This document shows, piece by piece, positions 43,798 to 52,020 of a stretch of DNA of 64,000 bases. The translations under genes were made by a program, and so were the position numbers. The stretch lies in NCBI RefSeq assembly GCF_003583765.1, contig NZ_QXQA01000017.1, positions 1 through 64,000 on the forward strand, written 5' to 3'. Origin of the DNA: Paenibacillus nanensis (GTDB taxonomy: Bacteria; Bacillota; Bacilli; Paenibacillales; Paenibacillaceae). The notes below the pieces were generated by a model that saw only the letters and a program-made list of their open reading frames with translations, had not been told where the DNA came from and searched no databases. Positions within the stretch are counted from its first letter, which is position 1; each line of letters starts with the position of its first letter.

Positions 43798-46581
43798 TTA
43801 GCGGGCAACGGTTTGCGGTCCAAGCGGAAACTTCGGCTTCGCTTTCGATTTTTTCGACTTGCCGAGCACGCTTCCGATCCCCATCACGAACGTTGGAATA
43901 CCCGCCGCTACGAACACGAGGCACCAATCCCGGAAACCGAGCGGAACCGTTTTGAAAATCGGCTGCAGCGCTTCGATGTACAGGACGCCGACCATCAGCA
44001 GAAGCGAGGACAACACCGCCAGCACCAAATATTTGTTCTGCAGCGGATTGCGGTGGAAGATGGAGCGCGAGCTCCGGCAATCAAACACATGGATCAGCTG
44101 CGCCATAACGAGCGTCGCAAATGCGACCGTCTGCGCATGGACAAGAGCTTGCGGATCGTCGCCGCCCTCCCGCAGCGCGATCCAGAAGGCGCCGAGCGTA
44201 CAGACGCCGATCAGCACGCCGCGGCTAATGATTTTCCAGCCCAGACGTCTGGCAAAAATATTTTCTTTGGCCGGTCTCGGCTTCTGCTGCATCAGATCGC
44301 TTTCCGCCTGATCGACGCCCAGCGCCATCGCCGGCAGGCCATCCGTGACGAGGTTGACCCACAAGATTTGTATAGGCACCAGAGGAAGCGGCAGGCCCGC
44401 CATCATCGCAAGGAACATCACTAATATTTCGCCGACATTGGAGGCGAGCAGGTAACGGATGAACTTCCGGATGTTCTCATAGATGCCTCTGCCTTCCTCG
44501 ATTGCCGCCACAATCGTCGAGAAGTTGTCGTCGCTAAGCACAAGCGCCGATGCTTCCTTCGAAACATCCGTCCCCGTGATCCCCATCGAGATGCCGATAT
44601 CCGCCGCTTTAATCGCCGGCGCGTCGTTCACCCCGTCGCCCGTCATGGCAACGACATGGCCTCTTCTTTGCAACGCTTTGACGATCCGAAGCTTATGCTC
44701 AGGCGAAACGCGCGCATAAACGTAAGTGTTATCGACATGCTTATCGAGCTGTTCGTCATCCATCGCTTCGAGCTGCTTGCCGCTCATCGCGATGCCTCCG
44801 CGCGGCATAATGCCCAGCTGCGCCGCAATCGCTTCCGCCGTGAGCAGGTGGTCGCCCGTAATCATGACGGTTTTGATGCCTGCTCTGCGGCAAGTGGCGA
44901 TCGCATCCTTCACTTCGCGTCTCGGCGGATCGATCATGCCGGCCAGGCCGACGAATACAAGCCCGCTTTCCGCTTCTTCCTCCGATTCGCAGCGGTCGTT
45001 CGCTCGTAAATCGCGGTACGCGAAGCCCAGCACGCGCAGCGCGGATTGCGCCATCTGCTCGCCCGCTTCGGCGCATTTGCGTTTCAGCGTTCCCGTGAAC
45101 GGCATCACTTTGCCGTCCCAGAGCACATAGTCGCACTGCTCCATCAGCATATCCGGCGCGCCCTTCGTAAACAGGAGGCGTCCGCCTTGATGAGCGAGCA
45201 GCACCGACATCCGCTTCCGTTCGGAATCGAACGGGAATTCCTTCACGCGCTGGTAGAGCGGCTCCAGCGACTTCGCCGATGACCCGAGCTTAGTCGCCAG
45301 CACGGCTAGCGCTCCTTCGGTCGGGTCGCCTTTGAGCTCCCATTCCGGCTGCGTCTCCTTCCGCTTGCTGCGCTTCGTATCCGCGTCTTCCGTACACACC
45401 AGCTGAGCGTTGTTGCACAGCGCGCTGATCTGCAGCAGCCGTTTTATCGCCTGGTCATGCTTAATGTCGAGCGGCTTGCCGTCTTCGTAGATCGCACCTG
45501 TCGGATCATAGCCTTCTCCGGTCACTTCAAGCCGTCTCCCGCCCAGCCATACATGCGTGACCGTCATTTTATTCTGCGTGAGCGTTCCTGTTTTGTCCGA
45601 GCAGATGACGGATGCGCAGCCGAGCGTCTCGACTGACGGCAGCTTGCGGACGATCGCCTTGCGTTTGATCATACGCTGGACGCCCAGCGCGAGCGCGATC
45701 GTTACAATAGCCGGCAGCCCTTCCGGTATCGCCGCCACCGCCAAGCTCACCCCGGCGAGGAACATGCCGTACGCTGGCTGTCCGTGCAAAATGCCCGCAA
45801 CCACGACCATGACCGTAAGGCCGAGCGCCACTACAATGAGTAACTTCCCAAGCTGCTCAAGCCGATGCTGCAGCGGCGTCTCCATCGACTCCGTCTCCTG
45901 GATCAGCCCCGCGATTTTCCCCATTTCAGTCGCCATTCCGGTTCGGATGACAACTCCTTTTGCCGTGCCGCGTGTAACCATCGTTCCCATAAAGCCCATA
46001 TTCCGCTGATCGCCTAGAGGCAGCTCCGGCTCGTCGATGACGGCCGCGTGCTTGCCGACCGGCACGGATTCGCCTGTAAGCGCCGACTCCTCGACATAAC
46101 AGCTGCTTGCTTCAATGAATCTGAGATCGGCGGGCACGCGGTCCCCGCTTTCCAGATAGACCAAATCGCCCGGCACCAAATCTCTGGCCGGAACCGTCAT
46201 TAGCTCGCCGCCGCGCACAACCTTAGCCGACGGCGCCGACAGCTCCTTCAGCGCCCGCAGCGACTTTTCCGCGCGAAACTCCTGCATAAAGCCCAGCACG
46301 GCGTTAAGGACGATAATCGCAATAATGGTAACTGCGTCCAAATATTCGCCCAGCAGCCCCGATATTAAGGTCGCGCCCATGAGGATGAGCACCATAAAAT
46401 CTTTGAACTGGTTAAGGAAAAGCAAAATCGGGGAAATTCTTTCGCCCTCGGACAGCTCGTTGTGCCCCTGCTTCTCAAGCCGGTCCGCAGCAGCGGACGG
46501 ATTCAGCCCGTTCTCGACAGAGCTGCCTAGCGTCTGCAGCAGCCCCTCCTTGTCCATTTGATGCCATTTCATTTGTTCCAT
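43798..46581 (-). CDS. Calcium-translocating P-type ATPase (YloB, SERCA type)
   Basis: A 927-residue P2A-type pump. An N-terminal cation-ATPase domain is followed by TGESVPVGKHA (actuator), PEGLPAI in membrane helix 4 (calcium site), CSDKTGTLTQNKMT (phosphorylated Asp), TGDHLLTAEAIA, and MTGDGVNDAPAIKAADIGI. About ten membrane helices; NLVTDGLPAMALG in the C-terminal part. B. subtilis YloB supplies calcium during spore formation. GGGAGG precedes ATG. It is divergent from rqcH, as with yloA-yloB. Confidence 0.93.
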   Translation of the reverse strand: MEQMKWHQMDKEGLLQTLGSSVENGLNPSAAADRLEKQGHNELSEGERISPILLFLNQFKDFMVLILMGATLISGLLGEYLDAVTIIAIIVLNAVLGFMQEFRAEKSLRALKELSAPSAKVVRGGELMTVPARDLVPGDLVYLESGDRVPADLRFIEASSCYVEESALTGESVPVGKHAAVIDEPELPLGDQRNMGFMGTMVTRGTAKGVVIRTGMATEMGKIAGLIQETESMETPLQHRLEQLGKLLIVVALGLTVMVVVAGILHGQPAYGMFLAGVSLAVAAIPEGLPAIVTIALALGVQRMIKRKAIVRKLPSVETLGCASVICSDKTGTLTQNKMTVTHVWLGGRRLEVTGEGYDPTGAIYEDGKPLDIKHDQAIKRLLQISALCNNAQLVCTEDADTKRSKRKETQPEWELKGDPTEGALAVLATKLGSSAKSLEPLYQRVKEFPFDSERKRMSVLLAHQGGRLLFTKGAPDMLMEQCDYVLWDGKVMPFTGTLKRKCAEAGEQMAQSALRVLGFAYRDLRANDRCESEEEAESGLVFVGLAGMIDPPRREVKDAIATCRRAGIKTVMITGDHLLTAEAIAAQLGIMPRGGIAMSGKQLEAMDDEQLDKHVDNTYVYARVSPEHKLRIVKALQRRGHVVAMTGDGVNDAPAIKAADIGISMGITGTDVSKEASALVLSDDNFSTIVAAIEEGRGIYENIRKFIRYLLASNVGEILVMFLAMMAGLPLPLVPIQILWVNLVTDGLPAMALGVDQAESDLMQQKPRPAKENIFARRLGWKIISRGVLIGVCTLGAFWIALREGGDDPQALVHAQTVAFATLVMAQLIHVFDCRSSRSIFHRNPLQNKYLVLAVLSSLLLMVGVLYIEALQPIFKTVPLGFRDWCLVFVAAGIPTFVMGIGSVLGKSKKSKAKPKFPLGPQTVAR

Positions 46582-46736
46582 TCCATGACTCCCTCCCGTT
46601 GGTTGCCGTTCCAGCGGACAGCCCTTCTACGCTAAATCTATTCGGACAGACTATAAAATATCCCAGCGGCACTTAAGTTTTTGTCCCGAGTATGGCATGA
46701 TAGAGTCATCCTGCATAAAAGTGAGGTACAACCACC

Positions 46737-48485
46737 ATGGCATTAGACGGAATCGTCGTACGAGCGGTCGCAGCGGAACTGCAGCGCTGCGTCGGCGCTC
46801 GCATTCATAAAATTCATCAGCCGACCGAGCATGATCTTGTCCTTTCCGTCCGGGGCAGCGGCGTTTCCGGCAAGCTGCTGTTATCCGCTAACCCGACCTA
46901 TCCGAGAGCGCATCTGACGAACGCGACCTATGTTAACCCGCTGGAAGCGCCTATGTTCTGCATGCTGCTCCGCAAGCATTGCGAGGGCGGCGTGATCGAG
47001 GCGGTCCGCCAAGTCGGAAGAGAGCGGATTCTACATATTGATGTCCGGCAGCGGGACGAGCTGGGCGATATTAGCTTCAAAACGATCGTCATCGAAATTA
47101 TGGGGCGCCACAGCAACATTATTTTGATCGATTCGGCGTCCGGCACGATTCATGACGGGATTCATCACGTCACCCCCGCGATCAGCAGCTACCGGATCGT
47201 CATGCCGGGCACCGCTTATACCGCGCCGCCCGATCAAGGGAAATCCGACCCGCTTGCAATCCGGAGCGAAGACGAGTTTAGGGACCTCGTTATCAAAGCT
47301 ATGGGAGATGAGCCTGCCCTATGGCATAAAGGGCTGGTTAACGCGTTCAGCGGCTTCAGCCCGCTGCTGGCCAAAGAAATTGTACACCGGGCCAAGTCTG
47401 AGGCTGGCGCTGCGGATCTGTCATCGCTATGGCAAAGCTTCCGCGCATTGATATCGCTTGTGGAGAAGAACGAATACGAGCCGAATATCGTCGCCGAGCC
47501 GGATACCGGCAAAGCCAGCTTCTCGGTCACCGAGCTGACTCACCTGCATGGAGCCGCCCAGCGATTCGAATCGGTCAGCGAATGCCTCGAGGCGTTCTAC
47601 GGCGACAAGGCCGAGCGCGACACGGTCAAACAACGCGCGTCGGATCTGATCCGTTTTGTCCAGAACGAAAAATCGAAAAACGAGGCGAAAATCAAAAAGC
47701 TCGAAGAGACGCTGGAGGAAGCGAAGGACGCGGAGAAATACAGGGTGCTCGGGGAGCTGCTTACAGCTTATATGCATCAAATGAACCGAGGGGACGAATC
47801 GATCGAGCTTATCAACTTCTATGACGAAGAGCAGGCGCCCGTCAAAATCCAGCTGGATCCGCAGCTCACGCCGTCCGAGAACGCGCAGCGCTACTTCCGG
47901 CGTTACACGAAGCACCGGAACAGCTTAGCGGTTGTCGCGGAGCAGATGGAGCTTGCCCGCGCGGAGATTACGTACTTCGAGACGCTGCTCCAGCAGCTGA
48001 ACAACGCCTCGCTGTCGGATATCGAGGAGATCCGGGAGGAGCTCGTGCAGCAAGGCTACCTGCGCGAACGAAAGTCGCGCGGCCCTAAACGTAAAAAGCC
48101 GGCTAATCCCGCTTTGCTTTGCTATACGTCATCCGAGAACGTCTCCATCTACGTCGGCAAAAACAATACGCAAAACGAATATTTAACGAACCGGCTCGCC
48201 TCGCCTTCCGACACTTGGCTGCACACAAAGGACATCCCCGGCTCTCACGTCGTCATTCGCGGCGGCGATTTCGGCAATGCGACGCTTGAGGAGGCCGCCA
48301 TGCTTGCGGCGTATTACAGCCAAGCGAAGGAATCCAGTATGGTGCCGGTCGACTATACGTTCATCCGTCATGTGCGAAAGCCAAGCGGGGCGAAGCCCGG
48401 CTTCGTAATCTATGACCATCAGAAAACATTGTTTATTACGCCGGACTTAGAGCGCATCAAATCGCTTCCTTCGGTTACCAAATAA
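46737..48485 (+). CDS. rqcH: Ribosome quality control factor RqcH (NFACT family, YloA)
   Basis: A 582-residue Rqc2/NEMF homologue that adds alanine tails to nascent chains on obstructed 50S subunits. NFACT-N domain (MALDGIVVRAVAAELQ, IEIMGRHSNIILID), helix-hairpin-helix (~200-240), coiled coil (~285-350 and ~400-430), basic stretch RERKSRGPKRKKP, and NFACT-R domain (SPSDTWLHTKDIPGSHVVIR). The start has GAGGT 9 nt upstream. Convergent with the PHP gene, divergent from yloB. Confidence 0.95.
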   Translation: MALDGIVVRAVAAELQRCVGARIHKIHQPTEHDLVLSVRGSGVSGKLLLSANPTYPRAHLTNATYVNPLEAPMFCMLLRKHCEGGVIEAVRQVGRERILHIDVRQRDELGDISFKTIVIEIMGRHSNIILIDSASGTIHDGIHHVTPAISSYRIVMPGTAYTAPPDQGKSDPLAIRSEDEFRDLVIKAMGDEPALWHKGLVNAFSGFSPLLAKEIVHRAKSEAGAADLSSLWQSFRALISLVEKNEYEPNIVAEPDTGKASFSVTELTHLHGAAQRFESVSECLEAFYGDKAERDTVKQRASDLIRFVQNEKSKNEAKIKKLEETLEEAKDAEKYRVLGELLTAYMHQMNRGDESIELINFYDEEQAPVKIQLDPQLTPSENAQRYFRRYTKHRNSLAVVAEQMELARAEITYFETLLQQLNNASLSDIEEIREELVQQGYLRERKSRGPKRKKPANPALLCYTSSENVSIYVGKNNTQNEYLTNRLASPSDTWLHTKDIPGSHVVIRGGDFGNATLEEAAMLAAYYSQAKESSMVPVDYTFIRHVRKPSGAKPGFVIYDHQKTLFITPDLERIKSLPSVTK

Positions 48486-48504
48486 GAACCGAAAATGAAC
48501 AAAA

Positions 48505-48544
48505 AATGGCAGTGCTCAGGATGTTATTCCTTGGCACTGCCATT
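48505..48544. terminator. Bidirectional terminator between rqcH and the PHP gene
   Basis: AATGGCAGTGC (48505-48515) pairs with GCACTGCCATT (48534-48544). On the minus strand it is followed by TTTTGTTCATTTTC, giving a strong terminator for the PHP gene; on the plus strand by TCTATATC, weaker. Confidence 0.8.
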
Positions 48545-48566
48545 TCTATATCATCTTCAGTACAAG

Positions 48567-49421
48567 CTACCTTCCGCGAGCGGCTTGCCGAAGCTGATCG
48601 ACAACGGACAGATCCGCATATTTGCTGCCGACGGCGCCGTGAAAGGTTTCGCCGCCCCGTTCGCCATGAAAATCGGAGCCGCCTGTCTCGATTAATCCGA
48701 ATCGCTGCGCAAGCAAGCCGTAACGGCGTTCCTCGTCTTCGCCATGGTCGGAATGAATCGTCTCGATCCCCGTCGCCCCTCCGCGCACCAGCTCCTCCAC
48801 AAGCTCGTCGCGTCCGTACAAGCCGGGATGCGCGATGACGCTGACGCCGCCCGCTTCGCGGATCCACTCTATCGCTTCAAGAGGATGGACGCGGGGAACC
48901 CTGACATACGCCGCCGCGCCTGCCCCCAGGAAGCGCTCGAACGCTTCGTTCATGCTGCTCACGACGCCCTTTCGAATAAGGGCTTCCGCGAAGTGCGGGC
49001 GTCCGATGCTGCCGCCTTTTCCTTTGCCGGCGGCTGCCGAACGCACATCTTCCATCGATATGCCGATACCAAGCCGCTGCAGCTTATCCAAGATCAGCTC
49101 GTTCCGCCTCTCTCTTGCTCCTGCGATACCGGCAAGCCGTTCGAGCCACAGCTCGTCTTGATTATCCGTGTAGTACGCGAGCACATGAATGTCGATTCCG
49201 TCAGCGACCGTACTGAGCTCCACGCCGGGCACGACGATGATGCCGATCCGATCTCCTTCGTCCATCGCCTCTGCGACACCGCTTACCGTGTCATGGTCCG
49301 TTAACGCGACGGCCGCAAGTCCCGCTTGCTTTGCTTTTTGCACCACCTCAGCAGGCGCATGCAGGCCATCCGATGCGGTTGAATGCGTATGCAGGTCCAC
49401 TCTTCCCGTTGTTATAACCAT
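48567..49421 (-). CDS. PHP-domain phosphoesterase (YciV/RNase AM type)
   Basis: A 284-residue PHP protein. Metal ligands: DLHTHSTASDG, LTDHDTVSG, VVPGVELST, SVIAHPGLYG, ETIHSDHGE and GGSDFHGE, the full tri-metal set. Relatives (E. coli YciV/RnmA) remove 3'-phosphates from nucleoside 3',5'-bisphosphates or trim rRNA 5' ends. Ten of its first bases overlap the LysR gene, so the two are probably co-transcribed. Confidence 0.85.
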   Translation of the reverse strand: MVITTGRVDLHTHSTASDGLHAPAEVVQKAKQAGLAAVALTDHDTVSGVAEAMDEGDRIGIIVVPGVELSTVADGIDIHVLAYYTDNQDELWLERLAGIAGARERRNELILDKLQRLGIGISMEDVRSAAAGKGKGGSIGRPHFAEALIRKGVVSSMNEAFERFLGAGAAAYVRVPRVHPLEAIEWIREAGGVSVIAHPGLYGRDELVEELVRGGATGIETIHSDHGEDEERRYGLLAQRFGLIETGGSDFHGERGGETFHGAVGSKYADLSVVDQLRQAARGR

Positions 49422-50323
49422 TGCTGAAGATCCCTTTCTCTTAAGAAAGTGAGAAACGTTACGGCGGAAATCGGAAGCAGAGCCGATTTCAGATAAATCG
49501 AATAAAATTGCCGTTTGAACTTGATATCCGATATTTTGACCAGCTTAATTAATCCGAGCGCAACCTCATGCTTGACGGAAGACGAAGACAAAAACGAAAT
49601 GCCGAGCCCCGCCTCTACCGCCGATTTTACCGCGCCCGTGCTTCCGAGCTCCATGACGACGTTCATCGATGCCGGATCGATTTTTTTCTTCTTGAGCTGC
49701 TCTTCCATAACGAGCCGCGTGCCGGAGCCCTGCTCCCTTAGAACAAAAGCGTACCGCATCGCTTCGTCGATCGTGACCGAGGACTTCCCAGCCAGCGGAT
49801 GATCCTTCGGAACAACCAGCATAAGCTCGTCGCTCATGACCGCTTCCATATGCATGTCAGGGTGGTTAACCGGCGCTTCGATCAGTCCGAAATTCAATTG
49901 ATGATTCAGAATCTCCTCCATAATTTGGGCCGTATTCATCACTTTCATGCTGATTGTAATATGCGGATATTCTTGTCCGAACGGCCCGAGCAGCCTCGGC
50001 AATATATATTCGCCGATTGTAAGGCTCGAGCCCAGCTGCAGTCGTCCCTTCAACTGCTTCGTGAAGGCGGACATAGCCTGGTCGGTGTCGCGAATCAAGT
50101 CGATGCTGCTTTTGGCGTACGGCATTAGAGCCCTGCCCGCCTCCGTCAGATCAATACGTTTCGTAGACCGCTGAAGCAGCTTAGTGCCGAAATAATCCTC
50201 CAGCGATTGCACCTGCATCGTAACCGCAGGCTGCGTCATATGAAGAGCTTGAGCGGCTGCAGAGAAGCTGCCTTTCTCCGCAACGGTATAAAAGATATGT
50301 AATTGATGAAAATTAAGCGCCAT
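49412..50323 (-). CDS. LysR-family transcriptional regulator (CysL-like)
   Basis: A 303-residue LTTR. The winged helix-turn-helix at ~1-65 has FHQLHIFYTVAEKGSFSAAAQALHMTQPAVTMQVQSLE; the effector domain starts at ~90 (LGSSLTIGEYILPRLL). The SxTIGEYxLP effector pattern resembles CysL/YwfK and selenium-associated LysR groups, but the effector is not known. The start is supported by AAAGGA. Its stop overlaps the PHP start, and no divergent target is present. Confidence 0.85.
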   Translation of the reverse strand: MALNFHQLHIFYTVAEKGSFSAAAQALHMTQPAVTMQVQSLEDYFGTKLLQRSTKRIDLTEAGRALMPYAKSSIDLIRDTDQAMSAFTKQLKGRLQLGSSLTIGEYILPRLLGPFGQEYPHITISMKVMNTAQIMEEILNHQLNFGLIEAPVNHPDMHMEAVMSDELMLVVPKDHPLAGKSSVTIDEAMRYAFVLREQGSGTRLVMEEQLKKKKIDPASMNVVMELGSTGAVKSAVEAGLGISFLSSSSVKHEVALGLIKLVKISDIKFKRQFYSIYLKSALLPISAVTFLTFLRERDLQQWL

Positions 50324-50422
50324 CCTCGACCCGTCCTTTCTATAACAGGTATTATACTACAAACCGCTTGCGCTATTATAAAAAAAAAATGTAGTCCAAA
50401 AGACCTATCATTCAAATTAAAA

Positions 50423-50445
50423 AACGCAGCCCATTAGGCTGCGTT
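50423..50445 (-). terminator. Intrinsic terminator of the 145-residue gene
   Basis: AACGCAGCC-CATTA-GGCTGCGTT, 9-bp stem, followed on the minus strand by TTAATTTG. Confidence 0.8.
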
Positions 50446-50493
50446 ACCGCTAGTAGTTATTATCCCGAAGTAAAGAATAAGTGCATTGATCGC

Positions 50494-50931
50494 TTATTTA
50501 CGCTTCCTGCTGCTCTTCACAAGCGTCATTCTTCTGGAATGCCTAAGCCAAGAATAATAGGATTTCAAATCTCTCAGCTCAATCGTTTCCGACATTCTCC
50601 CCAGGAAGGTGACGATGATCATTTTTTGCAGGGGATTACCCAGCAAATCCGTCTCGGTCAAAGAATCCGCGAACTCCGCTACGAAAACAAGGTCCTCATC
50701 AATGAGGTAGACATCCTGCTCATTCCGGTAGTAGGGCTCGACTCGTCCTTTTTTCAAGCAGTCCCACAAGTATTCGGCGATATCTTCAAACCCGGTCTTT
50801 TCGCTTTCGACTCGGTCGAGCCAGCGGCTTTTGGCATGTTTGGTGATGATGACATCAACAACCTTTTTGTCGCCCAGTTCTACATAAAACGACTCATATG
50901 TACTCCATCTTCTCGTCATTTTATCCTTCAT
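50494..50931 (-). CDS. Hypothetical protein with KHAKSRW motif
   Basis: A 145-residue cytoplasmic protein not assigned to a named family. IITKHAKSRWLDRVESE (~29-45) resembles the opening of DUF4258-like RNase folds (xKHAxxRxxER). VYLIDEDLVFVAEF and KMIIVTFLGRMSET form later beta strands; the tail is basic (RHSRRMTLVKSSRKRK). GAGGAG precedes ATG by ~10 nt, with its own sigma-A promoter and terminator. No partner antitoxin was seen, so a toxin role is not supported. Confidence 0.6.
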   Translation of the reverse strand: MKDKMTRRWSTYESFYVELGDKKVVDVIITKHAKSRWLDRVESEKTGFEDIAEYLWDCLKKGRVEPYYRNEQDVYLIDEDLVFVAEFADSLTETDLLGNPLQKMIIVTFLGRMSETIELRDLKSYYSWLRHSRRMTLVKSSRKRK

Positions 50932-50985
50932 ATCGCAGCCAACTCCTCCCGAAGAAGCAGGTCTTTTATCCTATATGTTAATCTC

Positions 50986-51013
50986 ATTCTACCACGATTG
51001 TCCGATTTTTCAA
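50986..51013 (-). promoter_or_regulatory. Sigma-A promoter of the KHAKSRW gene
   Basis: Minus strand TTGAAA (51013-51008), 16-nt spacer, TAGAAT (50991-50986), 55 nt before the ATG. Confidence 0.6.
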
Positions 51014-51085
51014 CAATAAATTAATTACAGGCCATATATGTAAAAAAATGTTATTTGTATCAATAAAATATCGGCCGATAAACAA

Positions 51086-51121
51086 AACGCCTTCAAGCGC
51101 GTACAAGCGCTTGAAGGCGTT
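51086..51121 (-). terminator. Intrinsic terminator of ylbG
   Basis: AACGCCTTCAAGCGC / GCGCTTGAAGGCGTT, a perfect 15-bp stem, followed on the minus strand by TTGTTTATC. Confidence 0.88.
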
Positions 51122-51144
51122 AGCTTTACATGTAAACAATCGGA

Positions 51145-51408
51145 TTACAGGCTGTAAAACCTCGTTTTATCCTCACTGTCTTTACTGTATTCGGTTGGAA
51201 TCTCTGTGCGGTAGGATCGTTCCACTTTGCGCACGTACGATAACCGGCTCATCTGCCGTAAAGATTCGTCGACCCTTTCGGCATTCATATACAATACCAC
51301 GTAATGCAGCTTTCTCGACATATAATGGACGGTTCCAAACCGTTCGAGCGATCTGGCCGCTTTCAAATCGCTTACCCACACTATAAATCCCGTTCGATCC
51401 GGTATCAT
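51145..51408 (-). CDS. ylbG: YlbG family protein (DUF2129)
   Basis: An 87-residue cytoplasmic protein: GFIVWVSDLKAARSLERFGTVHYMSRKLHYVVLYM matches YlbG (UPF0298). Function is not established; it usually lies next to ylbF, as here (49 nt downstream of it). GGAAGGGGAG precedes ATG. Confidence 0.88.
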   Translation of the reverse strand: MIPDRTGFIVWVSDLKAARSLERFGTVHYMSRKLHYVVLYMNAERVDESLRQMSRLSYVRKVERSYRTEIPTEYSKDSEDKTRFYSL

Positions 51409-51457
51409 CTGCCGCTCCCCTTCCAGCTCGCATCGCCTGCCCCTCGATAAGCAGGAC

Positions 51458-51946
51458 TTAACCTCCGCAGCCTCCGCTGCCGCAACCGCATGAGCCCCCG
51501 CTGCCGCAGCCTCCTAAGCTTCGTTCGTTGCCAGGCACTTTGATCGTGTCGGAGACAGACTCGGCAATCAAGCGGGAAACCTCGTACAGCATATCGTCAA
51601 CGGCTTGCTCGGAAGCCTTGAACTTGCTGACGCATTCGATCTCCGCCAGCTGCTTCTCAATTTGCTTGACCTTGTCCTTGGCTTCATGGTAGTTCGGATG
51701 GAAACGGCCGAAGCGCTGACATTCCTCGAACAGCTCCTTGGCCTTAGCGAACTGCGCTTGCAGCTGCTTCACCTCTTCGCTCTCGCTTACTACCGACTTC
51801 CAATATAAATATTCGGCCACTTCGGCCGATTGATTAATCCAGTCTCCCAGCTCATAAGCGGACAGAAGCAGCGATCCCATATCGAGCGAAGATCGGCCGC
51901 CATCCTCATACGTCGTTGAAGCCGTCCATTGTTCGGCTACAGGCAT
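51458..51946 (-). CDS. ricF: RicF/YlbF-family regulator with a Cys-Gly tail
   Basis: A 162-residue helical protein of the YlbF/YmcA family. In B. subtilis RicF forms the RicAFT complex with RicA and RicT, which carries Fe-S clusters and promotes RNase Y-dependent mRNA processing, biofilm formation, competence and sporulation. The core helices are at ~24-140 (LLLSAYELGDWINQSAEVAEY; FHPNYHEAKDKVKQIEKQL). The end is a glycine-rich tail with four cysteines (GGCGSGGSCGCGSGGCGG). AGGTGG lies 4 nt before ATG. Confidence 0.88.
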   Translation of the reverse strand: MPVAEQWTASTTYEDGGRSSLDMGSLLLSAYELGDWINQSAEVAEYLYWKSVVSESEEVKQLQAQFAKAKELFEECQRFGRFHPNYHEAKDKVKQIEKQLAEIECVSKFKASEQAVDDMLYEVSRLIAESVSDTIKVPGNERSLGGCGSGGSCGCGSGGCGG

Positions 51947-52020
51947 TGATCCACCTCTTTCCTATTCGCTTGCTTACTACAATATCATATCATATCCGAC
52001 TCGCCAATAGATAGAGAGTG

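Noticed and set aside
50494..50931. Toxin-antitoxin system
   Set aside because: Only one gene lies between its promoter and terminator; no antitoxin-like partner is present on either side.
51458..51946. The Cys-Gly tail as a metallothionein or bacteriocin-like peptide
   Set aside because: It is the in-frame end of a full RicF-type protein, with no start of its own.
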